NCBI GenBank assembly: GCA_021613535.1
Contig: CP075494.1
Span: 14,198,001 to 14,262,000 of the forward strand
Length of the DNA: 64,000 bases
Source of the DNA: Adineta vaga
Taxonomy: Eukaryota > Rotifera
Direction: 5' to 3'
A program made the position numbers and the translations under genes. This document shows, one piece after another, positions 41,073 to 53,673 of the stretch (its first letter is position 1; each line of letters opens with the position of its first letter). A model generated the notes under the pieces. That model had not been told where the DNA came from, searched no databases, and saw nothing but the letters and a program-made list of their open reading frames with translations.

Positions 41073-41396
41073 TCTATTCGAATCTAAATGTATGAATGTA
41101 TCGATATATGAACATTGAACAATATTATCCTTTCTTATTGGTCTAATTCAATAGAGGTCAGTAGAAAGCAATTCCTATCTGATTGGATACATATATTCAT
41201 TCAAACAAAGATTTATCATCATTCATACCTGCAAAAATCTATTAATAAAATACACTAAATAAATAAAAGTCCCCATATTCTATAAAAATGTGTCATAAAA
41301 CATAGATGTTTTTCGTAATAACCACAATTTGCTCCAGTCATATATTCAATAAAAAAAAAACAACCAAATTTCTTTTTTACCAACATTTTAGATATC
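41073..41396. promoter_or_regulatory. Divergent promoter region between RYK and XRN1
   Basis: 324 bp between divergent start codons. AG sites preceded by T-rich DNA lie just before both ATGs, so 5' UTR splice acceptors are possible. No specific element is claimed. Confidence 0.4.
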
Positions 41397-44300
41397 ATGG
41401 GTGTACCAAAATTCTTTCGATGGATATCAGAACGATATCCAAATATCAGCCGAGTGATCAATGATAATCAGGTGTGATTCATTTGCTCGTTTTTTTTTTG
41501 CAATAATAAAATAAACAATGTTAATTTGTTTTCTTTCTTCCAAGATACCTGATTTTGATAATTTCTATTTGGATATGAATGGAATTATTCATCAATGTTC
41601 ACATATAAATGAAGATAATTGTGAAACGAATGTTAGTGAACAGGAAATCTTTCGAAATATTTTTCATTATATCGATGTAAGCAATGAATATTTCTCGGTG
41701 TAGATAAAATATTCTGTTCTATTTTTGAAGTTTTTATTTCGATTGATTCAACCAAAAAAAGTCTTTTTCATGGCGATCGATGGTGTTGCACCACGAGCTA
41801 AAATGAATCAACAACGTGCTCGACGTTTTCGTGCTGGCCAAGATCGAATGAGAAAATTACGAAAAATTGCCGAAAAAACGAATCAATCATTAGATGAATT
41901 GATTACTCAACATTTCGATACAAATTCGATTACACCAGGTTAAATAAACATTCATTATCTACAAATAATCAGTCTTTCTTTTTCTTTTCCAGGAACACAA
42001 TTCATGGCTAATTTACATGAACAATTGAAATATTTTATAAATATTAAATTAACAACTGATCCTCTTTGGGAAAATGTTGATGTTCATCTTTCTGGTCATT
42101 TAGTAAATATATTCAAGAGAATTTTTCATTTGAATATGCATATCTTACAATTAGACACCTGGTGAAGGTGAACATAAAATCATGGATTATATTCGATATA
42201 CACGTGCTCAACCGGGATATGATGTGAATACGAGACATTGTTTATACGGTCTTGATGCAGATTTAGTAAGAAAGTCATTTTCACTGAGGAGAAGAAGAAG
42301 ATATACATTGAATTTCGCTTAGATTATGTTGGGTTTAGTCACACATGAGATACATTTTGCATTATTACGTGAAGAAGTCAAATATGGTTCGAAGAAAGTA
42401 TCAAAAATGTAAGTTAATTAATTGATTTTGATGTTTAAATAATTCCTAAGTTTTGTCTTATAGTTTAGCACCGGAAGAAATTACATGGCATTTATTTCAT
42501 ACATGTTTACTTCGAAATTATATCGATTTAGAATTTCGATCGATGAGAGTAATTGAATTTGAAAGATGAATTTCACTGAAAATTTACTTGTTGTTTTTTT
42601 CCTTTAAAAAGGAAAATTTGAAAATTAAATATGATCTCGAATGTGTTATTGATGATTGGATACTTATGGCTTATTTAGTTGGCAATGATTTCATTCCACA
42701 TTTACCACATATTCATATAAAAGAAGAAGCATTATCTCTTCTTTGGGATACATATAAGAAAGTTCTCCCAATACTCGATGGTTTGTTAGATTTCATCATG
42801 AAAAATGTTCATCCTAATCTTTGTCTTGTTCGTTTAGGTTATATGAATGAAGCTGGTGAATTAAATCTAACACGTTTTGAAATCTATTTAACGGAATTAG
42901 CGAAATATGATCATCAACGATATGCCGATGAAAATGATAGTTTTAAAAATTTGAATAAATTAACTGGACGAAAGAAATTTTCATCAGAGAAAAAACCCGA
43001 ACTAAATCAAGATGACATTGATGGTGGATTCAATTTTGCCGCATTGGAAAAGCTTAACATTACTGATCCACTTCCACCATCAACTATTGAAAAACAAGAA
43101 TCAAATGATGGAAATGCTGTTCAAATAGTTTCATCAAATGAACAAAGAATAATAGATGTATCTTCAGCATCCGATGATAATGATCTATCATCAGATTCTG
43201 ATTCTACTGATGATGACGATGAAGAGAAGAAATCTTCATTTGAAATGCCAAAAATCATCAATGAAGATAATATTGATAAAATGCCATTAATTGAAGCTGA
43301 ATTTCGTCAACATAAAAATCATTATTATCGAGAAAAAATGAAATTAAATTTTGCATCCTGTGATGAACTTCAATTATATGTTAATCAATACATTGAAGCA
43401 TTACAATGGATTTTGAAATATTATTATCAAGGTTGTCCATCATGGTCATGGTTTTATTCTCAACATTATGCACCATATCTATCTGATTTGAAAAATTTCA
43501 AAGATTTGAAAATAAATCTAGAAAAAGAAGCACCATTTAAACCATTCGAACAACTTTTAAGTAAGTTATTTCAAGAATATATTCGTAGTGTTTGAACTTA
43601 TTTATATATGTTCATATTTACAATAATAAATTGTTGTTTAGGTGTACTTCCACCAACCAGTCGTTTTCTTCTACCAAAAGCTTTACAATCATTAATGGTC
43701 GATCGTAATAGTCCATTATTTGATTTCTATCCTGAATTTTTTGAATTAGATCAAAATGAAAAGAAACAAGATTGGGAAGCAATTGTTCTTCTTCCATTTA
43801 TAAATGAAGAACTTCTTTTAAAATCAATAACACCATGTTATAATCAACTGAATCCGGATGAACAAAGTCGTAATCAACATTTACCATCTTTATGTTATAG
43901 AACAACATCAAATTTACATTCATGTGATGATTCTCTACAGAAAAATCCGTTTTTCCCATCATTACAAGAAACTCGAGCTTCATGTACAGAAATACCAGTT
44001 GATCAATATCGACCGGATGGTCTGTATTTCAAACATAATCATTTTCAAGAGAAAGACATGATTATCTATCCAAAATTTCCATCAATGAATGTGTTACCAT
44101 ACAGCTTTGATTATAAAACTAATGCCGTTAGTTTGTTTGAATCACGTTCAAAAGCTGCAACATTAGTATTGAAATTATTACGTCAACCTGAACAAGATTG
44201 TATTACATATAATCCACAATGGAATCCAAAAGATGAAAATACTCTTCCACCTTTTCAAATGACAAATATCAACACATTAATCCATCGTTATCTTGGTAAA

Positions 44301-46965
44301 CGTGTTTTTGTTGATTGGCCACATTTTCAATATGGAATCGTTTGTGCTATCAGTGATTTTCGACATATTCATATGTGGGTTAACATACCTGGTGGATCAA
44401 ATTTCATGTTTGAACCATATGAAATAGAAGAGAATTATGATTATAAAAATTTTACACAAACACCTATTTATGTATCGAATGTACCATTCGAAATAGGAAA
44501 TGATTATAATAAATCAGCTGCTGTTCAAAGTTATCTAATGAATGATATTGAACGAGAAATGGAATATACAAAAGCATTGAATATTAATCGTCAATATGAA
44601 AATCGACAAGGAATTTCTATTGGCCCAATACCTGTTCTACTTTATGTAAGTCCATTGATTGGTTATCGAACAAAATGTTCTTCGACATCGGATAAATGTC
44701 GAACAAATATGTGTTTTTCAAATCAAGCTTTAGCTTATCCTTTACAAACGACAGTTTTTACGTTACCAAACTACAAATCTGATTTGGATCGAATGCCACA
44801 AACAATTCATGATTATTTGAAAATTAACGATCAAATCTTCATTCTTCGTTCACCCTATTATTCGTTCAGTGGTTGTGTTCAAGAAATCAATCGAGATCGC
44901 AATGGAAAATATACTATCTCATGTCGAATGGAATCATCTGATACGACTAATCAACCGGATACAAATCAATTAGCACCGAAACTTCTTGAACATCAATTAC
45001 GATATTTTACTGCGCAAGATATAGCTGATCGATTGAATACAATACCATGTGTTATATCGAAAATCACAGGAAAAATCAATGTTTTCAGTTCAAATAAACG
45101 ACGTCGAAGAGCAATTCCAACGAATATTGGATTATCATGGAAAGTAAATAAACCAGTAAAACAGGTAAATATATCTTTGCTGTTGTTGTTGTTGTTCGAT
45201 ACATTTTAGTTTGTTCTGTTTTTATAGCTTCATGGTTATACGAAAAAGATCGATCAAATATGGTTTTATTCCGAAACAGCTATTACAATCATTTCGGAAT
45301 ATGTCACAAAGTTAGTATACTGTGAAAATACAAATGAATTTCTAATTCTCTTCATCACTCTTAGATTTCCACAGATTATAACTGAATTACAAAATAAACC
45401 AAAAGATGATAATTATTATGAACAAAAAATTTGGCCAGATCAAAATGCGTAATTCGATTCTTTTTTTTTCTTTGTCTAAATGTCATTTCGTTTCTTTTTT
45501 TTTCTTCTTCAGCAAAAAAGAATTACAACAGGTTCGTGCTTGGATTAAGAATCTACCAACACATTCAATGCCATTAACAGATGGTGCTTGGAAAGCACTT
45601 GATAGTCCTGTTATTGATGAATTGGATAAATCAATCAGATCATTCTTCGCTGTAAATTTCTAAACTTCCATCAATATTTCTTACGTTTCCTTTTTTTTAT
45701 TTATAGAAACGTGCTGAAAAAAATGCACCAAAAAAGAATAAAATAGTTTCGTTTGAACCTGAAGTTTTATTCAAAACTAGCGAATTACTTGGTATGTGTG
45801 ATCCAGATAGCAGTACACATTTTGAACTATTCGATCGTGTTGTCAATGTTCGTTTTGGTACGGGTGTTGCGATTGGTACACGTGGTACAATTGTTGGAAT
45901 TATGTATAGTCGAAATCATTTCGATACATATTATGAAGTTTTATTTGATACGCTTCCATCCAATAGTCTTGATGCGATCTTACATGCAAAAAATCAAGGA
46001 AAATCTCGAATTAAAGTTCATTCATATCATTTAATAAATTATTCGCATTCACTTCGACTTCGTTCTATGAATTATTATCAACAACGATCAGTACCGGCAG
46101 AAAATACTTGGGAACAACAGGCCGGAGGATATGCTTCAGCAAATTATCAACAACAATCGAATCGTGTTGATCGAAAAAATTCTTATGACAAAAATCCATC
46201 GACTAAACCCAAATCAGCTCCACCATTGACTACAAATGAAAGACCACAATTTCCTGAAGCAAAAGAAGATGCATCAAAACAAAATTCATCGTTATCTTCA
46301 CCACCTGTCGAAAATCTATCCAATCAACATATCATCTTCACACCACTCAATGACACAATGTCATCGGAAATTCCTTTCAAAGGTTTACAAACAAGTTCTG
46401 GATCAGAACAGATATTTTTACGTGCTATTCAAGATTCCGAACAATTACAAAATCCCTATCCACCAACAGCAGACATTAATTCACAAACATACTATTCAGC
46501 ATTTCCACCAACATTTCCACAAAATCAATACTATCAACTTCCACGTACAACTTTTCATTTCTTTCTTTTTTCGTTTTTCTTTTAACAATTTCTTCTTTTT
46601 CTCTTGCAGTAAATACTGAAGGTATGGGAAATTTACCGCCATATTCATCACCACAGTTATATCAATCAGGAAATAATTATCAACAATTCAGTCCATTTAT
46701 GTTTAACGGTTCAGAAGGTATTTCTTTAAATGATTTACCTACTCTCGCGGCAGAATCTGGTTATCCCATCGATTCTCTCCAACAACCATGGACAACATCA
46801 GCTTCAAATGTTTCAATTCAAGCTCAACAATTAGCATCAACATCACAATTAAATCATGAATCGCCTCCATTCATACCTCAACAAACAACTCCACCTATTG
46901 TAACAAACAAAGATGCTCTGAAATTCGTTCCCAGTCAAGTTCTACGTAATATACCGAAGAAATGA
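41397..46965 (+). CDS. XRN1: 5'-3' exoribonuclease 1 (XRN1)
   Basis: The cytoplasmic exonuclease that degrades decapped mRNA. The start [15 protein letters not shown] at 41397 is the invariant XRN N-terminus. The conserved acidic active site is spread over short exons: [61 protein letters not shown], and [19 protein letters not shown]. An acidic low-complexity insert follows (about 43000-43260), then the second conserved region, and a C-terminal SH3-like part ([21 protein letters not shown], about 45820-45900). The C-terminal tail is Gln/Ser/Pro-rich and poorly conserved, ending LRNIPKK. The pieces are joined by introns of about 50-60 nt. The 46580 region, where a T-rich intron lies inside the tail, is the least certain join. 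Confidence 0.94.
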
Positions 46966-47288
46966 TTAAAAAAACCACTGATTCTCTATCTTTTCATTTT
47001 CTAATAATTTCTTTTCAATAACATATTTCTTTTTTCTCTCTTTGTGATGACATTTGTCTATGAAACTTATTTCTTTCATTTTTTGTTTCTGCTTCACGAT
47101 TGTAATCGATGTGATTTAGTTCATAAAAGTCTTTCAATTTCTTGAAGGATATAACAATCGAATACAAACAGTCGTTTCCGTTCGTTTTGGTGCGTAAATG
47201 TATAACAAAACTATCAAACTTTAATACAGAATTGATAATTAGTTTTCGGGATGAAAAGAACACTATTTATGCTCCGTTTTCTTTTCAG
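46966..47288. other. Intergenic between XRN1 and CAPZB
   Basis: 323 bp between two genes on the same strand. A pyrimidine-rich tract ends in TTTTCAG directly before the CAPZB ATG, so a 5' UTR intron or a trans-splice acceptor is likely. No gene is seen. Confidence 0.5.
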
Positions 47289-48471
47289 ATGACTACTCAG
47301 ACAACGAATATTTCCGTTGATGCACAATTAGATTGTGCTTTGGATTTAATGCGACGTTTGCCTCCGCAACAAGTCGAAAAGAATCTTTCCGATTTGATTG
47401 ATCTCGTTCCGGATTTAACTGAAGAACTTTTAGCTGCTGTTGATCAGCCTCTTAAAGTTGTTCGTGATCGAACTGCTGGCAAAGATTATTTACTATGTGA
47501 TTATAATCGTGATGGCGATTCTTATCGATCACCCTGGACAAATACATATATACCTGCATTTGACGGTTTGTTGAGTTGTTTATTTCCTTATTCAAAAATA
47601 GCAATGTACTTTTTCTTAAAAATGATTTTAACCACTCTTCAACAAAGACATTAAGTACCATCCATTGTGTTATTCTGATAACTGTCAGACATGATAATTT
47701 CTTTTTCAACTATCAACACTTTTAGGAACATTTTGTCACATTTTTTTTTCTTTTTTTCGATAAAAAAACACGGAGAGAGAAACTCTTAGATCTGTCACCG
47801 TTAAGAATCTAATTTGTTTCAATATGATTGATTAACTTCTTTTGACTATCTCATGCGTATAATCGTATTGACAACGAAGATCTGATTATTTATCTTTAGG
47901 AAATCTTCCGTCTGATCGTCTTCGACAATTAGAAATCGATGCTAATCAAGCTTTTGAACAATATCGTGAAATGTATTTTGAAGGTGGTGTTTCGTCCGTC
48001 TATTTTTGGGATTTAGAAAATGGTTTTGCTGGCGTTATCTTAATAAAAAAAGTCGGTGATGGAAGTAAGAAAATCAAAGGTTGTTGGGATTCGATTCATG
48101 TTGTTGAAGTTCAAGAAAAGCAAAGTGGTCGATCAGCACATTATAAGTTAACATCGACAGTTATGCTTTGGTTACAAACACAAAAGACAATGTCAGGAAT
48201 GATGAATTTAGGTGGAAGTTTAACACGTCAACTTGAAGCTGATCATCAAATCAGTGATTTTACTCAACATATTATAAATATTGGTCGAATGGTTGAAGAT
48301 ATGGAAAATAAAATACGACAAACATTAAATTCAATTTATTTTGGAAAAACAAAAGATATTTTAAATAGTTTGAGAAATTCCGAACATTCACAAAGTCGTC
48401 TTCGTTTACAACAAGCTAATTTCGCAGGTGAATTACAATCAGCATTGAATCGTAGTAGACCAGTTGAATAA
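47289..48471 (+). CDS. CAPZB: F-actin-capping protein subunit beta
   Basis: With the alpha subunit this protein caps the barbed ends of actin filaments. Exons 47289-47565 and 47900-48471 join in frame to 282 residues, against about 277 in human. The match is very strong: [87 protein letters not shown] and NLGGSLTRQ, then the tentacle helix near the C-terminus, which is more diverged. The single intron is 334 nt with an unusual GTTTGT donor. The ATG immediately follows a TTTTCAG. Confidence 0.97.
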
Positions 48472-48709
48472 AAACTTCCGTTTGCTATTTTTCTACTCGA
48501 AGAGAGAGAATGAATCAATTATTCATCTATACTTCGCTTCTTCTTCTTCTTTATTTATCAAACGCTTCATGGTGCATTTGTTCTACTCTTTGGCTTTTAT
48601 GTATATTTCATTCTATAATTCAAATACAACATATATTCTTTTCTTTTTTTATAATATATATATTCGGAATAAAATTCTTTTTTTAGATCTTTGATTCTTT
48701 ATTTCTATC

Positions 48710-49900
48710 ATGTTTAAACGAACTTCTACACCAGCGAGAAATCATTCGATTGGAAAGAAAAAATCAATTGGAATACAAATTGATTGTGATGATCAGTTAT
48801 TGATAGAAGGAAAAACGATGAATGATAAAGAATTTGAAATGTTTATCAAAGGTATGAGAATACAAAACTATTAAGATTAGAAGTTAGATACCTATCTATT
48901 TTCGTTCCTAATTGTGAAGGGAAAAAAAAGCTTGTCTTAAGGTATTTTCTTCTTGGATAAGATGATCCTCATGTAACTACAAATTCATTAAAAAAAGTAT
49001 TTCTCTGTGTTTTCGTACGTTCACACGACCATTTTCTGTTTCTTATCACGATAATACAGCGTATTCTTTATCGTTCATTAAATACAAAAAATCTACTGAC
49101 ATGTCACGAAGACGTTTCAAATGCCATCGAGTTGAAAGGATCGACTTGATATACATACGTTGTATCTAAAAATAATATATCTCTCAACAGATTTATTGTT
49201 CTGAATTGCTGAATGTTTTGCTTTGATGAGTGGCTTTCATCCAGCGAAACAATTAGAAAGTTCCTCGTTTTCGCGGAAATGACTGATATTAAATACTATA
49301 AAGCTATCTTGAAAGTAATTAGAAAATCATGCAAATATTCGCACAATTAAATGAAAGGAAAAGAATTGGTTTTAGAAAAAAAGATTTTCTAGTATATCTT
49401 TGAGGTATTCTTCTCAACATCCGCTTTTATTATTTGCAAATTGGAAACAATCATGCATGATAAGATTGAGGGTACTTATTCAGAACATTTTCTTTCCATC
49501 AAATAACTAATCAACAAATGCTTTCTTATGATATTATCCTCGAACTATGATTTTTTTCTCTTCGTCTTTCATCATAGTTCGCGCAATTGATCGCTATTGG
49601 AAACTACTAGCTGAACGTGCTCGAATACATCTCGAAGATCAATTAGAAGAAAACCGACAAGTATGTGAGAAAAATAAAAAGAAGAAGAATGACATAAATC
49701 TTTATCTTTTTTCAAGCTTCATGAATTACTTCAAGAATTAAATAAAGAAAATGAACAGTTAAACAATGTTTGTGATGTAATATAATTGATTAATTAAAGA
49801 CATTGATTTCATTGCATCTATTTTTGTTTTGTTTTAGTCAATTCTATCGGAATATGATAGTGGAATTGAATTACATACAACGAATGATTCTCAAATATAA
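48710..49900 (+). CDS. GMNN: Geminin-like coiled-coil protein, 115 aa
   Basis: Geminin inhibits Cdt1 to stop re-replication; its relatives multicilin and GEMC1 act in multiciliogenesis. Exons 48710-48851, 49578-49660, 49717-49776 and 49838-49900 sum to 348 nt, in frame, for 115 residues. The core YWKLLAERARIHLEDQLEEN, RQLHELLQELNKENEQLNN is the geminin coiled coil (family: YWKEVAE..R..L...L..N..LH..I). The protein is little more than half the length of human geminin (209 aa). I see no RxxL destruction box in the short basic N-terminus (MFKRTSTPARNHS). The first intron is 726 nt, long for this window. A multicilin-like role cannot be excluded. Confidence 0.75.
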
Positions 49901-50023
49901 CTTTAACGACCGTTTCAATCTGAATAGAAAATGAAAAACTTTATCATTTTTTTTATTATAGGTCAAATATATAATGTCAGATGTTCTCTCAAGTTTTTTT
50001 TAATCTACATTCAGCATATGTTC

Positions 50024-50236
50024 TCAATTTTCAATGTCTTTCTTTGAATAAATAGATCGATTTTTTTCAGACAAAAATACAACAACAAGAGATTGTTGAT
50101 GGAATCGATTAGTTTTTCGGCATATTTGACATTTGTGCATAACTTCTGGCTGTACATATCCAATAGAAGACGATTGATAAAGAAAACATAGTACACATTT
50201 GTAGCCAGCTGTTGTGTATGTCATTCTCATGTACAT
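50024..50236 (-). CDS. Possible small CxxC-CxxC protein, 70 aa
   Basis: I do not recognise it. The frame begins MYMRMTYTTAGYKCVLC and later has HKCQICRKTNRFHQQ, so two CxxC pairs about 25 residues apart could bind one zinc ion. A Lys/Arg-rich end follows. It lies tail to tail with the geminin-like gene and could overlap its 3' UTR. The frame stays open about ten codons upstream of the ATG. The four cysteines are the main reason to list it; it may also be chance, or the last exon of a longer gene. Confidence 0.35.
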   Translation of the reverse strand: MYMRMTYTTAGYKCVLCFLYQSSSIGYVQPEVMHKCQICRKTNRFHQQSLVVVFLSEKNRSIYSKKDIEN

Positions 50237-52925
50237 GAATTGATCTTGTTGACAAGTATTAATGAATCAGAACGAGAGAAGTATTTTACTATTCATCAAA
50301 CAGATCACAAAACAATTTTTTTATCATATAATCTCTCATAGATTAATAATGATAGAGAATATTTAATATCGTTCACTATCAAAAGAAGAAACAATACTAT
50401 TTCTCTTATAACAAGTTCATTTTCATGTCAAAAATAAAGTCGAACAATTGTCATTACAACTGACTATCAATAGCGTAATTATCTGTTATAATTGTATAGA
50501 AAGATCATATTTCATTTAAGAAAAGAAATTGAAGAGAATTCAATTGTAGTTTTATGTCGATATATATTAAAAAAATAAGACTATTCTTTTTTTCCTCTTA
50601 TCTTCATTCATTTTTGGTAACAATCAGCAAGTCGTCCAAGGTTCTCCTACCAAGCACACCCGGTGTTCTTGTCAATCAGATTAGTTGATGTTTTCTATTT
50701 TCTTTCATTCAACATTCATATTTCTATCTTTTTCTTCTATGAAATAAATATACATATCGATGCCAGTAACACTCACTTAAATAATGAAGTGAATTGATTT
50801 GTTTTTTCTCATAAAAAAAAAGAAAAAACTACTGACGAAATTCGAATATCTTGTTGTTGTTAGTAAAACAAATCGAAGTCTATGAATGATTGAAGATAAA
50901 ATTTTCTCATCGAGTTTTTTTTCTCTTCTTCTTCTCCTCATTAAGATGAAGGAGATAAACAGAGAAGAAGAGAACACATACAAAAAAAGAAAACAACGTC
51001 ATTCTCTTGAAATATATTCAAGCAAAAACCTATCTATCAACTAAAATATTAAATTATGACATTTATCTCAAGTAAGTACCAAGAAATGCATAATAATTAG
51101 CTAATTGATTTTATACTTAAATAGATGAAGAAAGTTTATAAAGATTTCATACTTGTTTCGAAGATAAAACAATTCTAAATCATGCTTTTTTTAAACAATA
51201 GGAAAAAAAGGAAAGTTTTAATTGAATGAATATTCTATTCAGTTATTTGATATTAATAGGAAAATAAAGTTAAGTTCAAAGATTTCTGCATGATTTCGTT
51301 TTTAATATTCTAATGATTATTCTCTATTACTCAAGCAATTACTTTGTTTTTTCAACTGGATATAATGATATTTTAGCTTGATACTCTTTTAACATCAAAA
51401 ATATGTTCTCGAAGTTAGAAAAAGGAAAAAGCTACTTGATTCCTTCTTTTGCATTTCTCGTAAACATACATACTGATATCGTTTGCTATTTTCAGCATCA
51501 ACAGTGCAGTGCATGACAGGTGGGCGAATTCTGAGCCGTGTGTTCATATTAGATAAGTGAATCAAAATCTTAGAAAATAGTTTCCTTTTACTTTTTAAGA
51601 AGAAAAAAAAGGTTTTTCATGTGTCTTCATGCTTAGCGACGCAAATAAAATACCTGAGAGAAAAGAAAACTTAAACACAATCGTTTACGGACATTTGAAT
51701 GATAATCGAAAGACGAGTTTTATTTTCTTTAAAAGAAAAAGAACAAAAGAGGTGTTTCGATATCTATAAATAGAGTTAATCAGACGCTGGTGTCTTGATA
51801 GACATGTCAAGAAAAACTTGTAAGTATAAAAGATGATCATTTTGAAGAAAAATTTACACTTTAAGAATGTGTTAGAAAAATAAATCCTTCTCTTGTTTTC
51901 TTTTCGTGTATGATTTATCATTATTATGAGAAAGAAAGAACAAGAAGAAGAAAAAAACGCAAATGAATTTAATCCTAATAAAGAAGAAGAAGGGGAGAAA
52001 AAGAAAAGAAAGCTCTTTTCAAGACATATATGATTATTTCATTAAATTTTCTTGAATATAAGATGACATAAAAGCATTTTTGTCCAGCACGAACAACAAT
52101 ATGTCTATTATACAACATTTTCCCCCTTCTTCCTTTCAACAACTACACTTTCTATCGTTTGAGGCATCCGATTAGCAGGCATGACATTAGTCCAAACGGA
52201 AAACTGATTTGACTAATGTCATCTAGGGTGTATGTTTTCTCAAAACAAAGAATTTTTTTGTACAATACATATTTAATTGTTTTTATTTTACAAAAAAAAA
52301 CAACAAAACTAGACATAAGGATCCATATTATTTATATTCGATTGAGTGCAAATTTTATGCGAATATCAATTTCGATCATATGCACAGATGGTTTCTATTG
52401 ATCTTTTTCTCACTTTTGAACTTCTATATTAGATATTTTGTTGAGTTATATTCTTGTTAAAATGTAATACACGATGTCAATATATAAATCTAACAATATG
52501 AGAATATTGTAAACTATCATTCTAGGCAATTGTTAATTCAATGTTGATAGGAGTGTCAAAAAAAATCAGCGAATCATTCTTGTGTGAGTTATTTATGCAA
52601 TTAGGAAGCTTTCATTGTCTTTTTTTTTGTCTCACGCCTTTTCTTTCCTCCTTGATAGTAAGTACTCACTCAAAAAAGTGTGAGAGAGAGAATCAATACT
52701 AGTATTAACATTTCTTCTTTACCTCTTATTCATTTTCGATCAATAAGAAGCTATTTCAATTTCCGTAATAGATAAGAGTATTCTTGGCTTTATTAGAATA
52801 TGAATAGATAGTTTTATTGAGAATTTTCTTATAAATATTGGCAACTATATTAGAATCTCATATTCGATTATTAAATAGAATCGAATCAGTTGTTGTCAAT
52901 ATTTAGTACATAATCATCTGTATTT

Positions 52926-52950
52926 ATATATATATATATATATATATATA
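52926..52950. repeat. TA dinucleotide microsatellite
   Basis: A run of about twelve TA units. It has no evident function. Confidence 0.85.
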
Positions 52951-53673
52951 CACCTATTTTGTCTCTATTAACGCTTATGTTTATATAACAAAGCGTTAAT
53001 TGTCTATACGAACACAATTGATGACATCCTTAAGTCTATTCGTTAACCGATAGAAGATGTTAGTATGATCTTTGATGACGAGACAAATAGCTAAGACACA
53101 TATCTGCCATAAATCATCGGTGAAGATGGCATACTTGCACACCCGTTGTCATATGCAACTGCCTGTGATTAAAGATTTTTCTCGTGTGGGATGATGACAG
53201 AAACGTCGATCTTATTATCTTGCCTTTTCTTTCTTTTCCGTTAACATATAGTTTTTTTTCTCTTCTCGTTCCTTAATGGATGGTTAGAGTAGTCATTTGG
53301 GGTTTTCATTTTAAGCCAAGAGAATTCATTGATAGAAGGTAATCAGACTATTTAACAATGCATTTGCTCACTTGCACTATTATGATAGCTCGAATGAGAG
53401 AGGAATACATGATTATATATCTTCGGCTCTTTTCTTGTTTTTTCATTTACAAAATTGAAGATTAATTCAGTGATAACGTTTGAAAAACAAGACACATCTC
53501 AGTTGCACCCGTTTGTCTTTTCCTCTTCCTATATATATATATATATATTCTAAACGTGATTGATTTTTTCCTGCTCCTCTTTACATGATATGACTTTTTT
53601 TTCTTCTAACAAATAAAACAAATATATCGATTTATTTAATTATTTTTTAAGATATGCGTGATAATTAATTCTA

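Larger units (their letters stand above)
49901..53673. other. 3.8 kb gene-poor stretch
   Basis: One small zinc-ribbon-like frame (50024-50236, minus) is listed separately; no other gene is supported. A local GC-richer segment at about 50628-50690 stands out. A perfect 12-bp inverted repeat lies at 52181-52222, and TA microsatellites at about 52926-52950 and 53532-53549. The rest is AT-rich with frequent stops. The right end should hold the GPCR promoter. Confidence 0.5.

Noticed and set aside
49223-49265. Hammerhead-ribozyme-like string (TTGATGAG..GCGAAAC) in the first geminin intron
   Set aside because: The core cytosine of CUGAUGA is replaced by U, and no complementary strands for stem I are found, so it cannot fold as a hammerhead.
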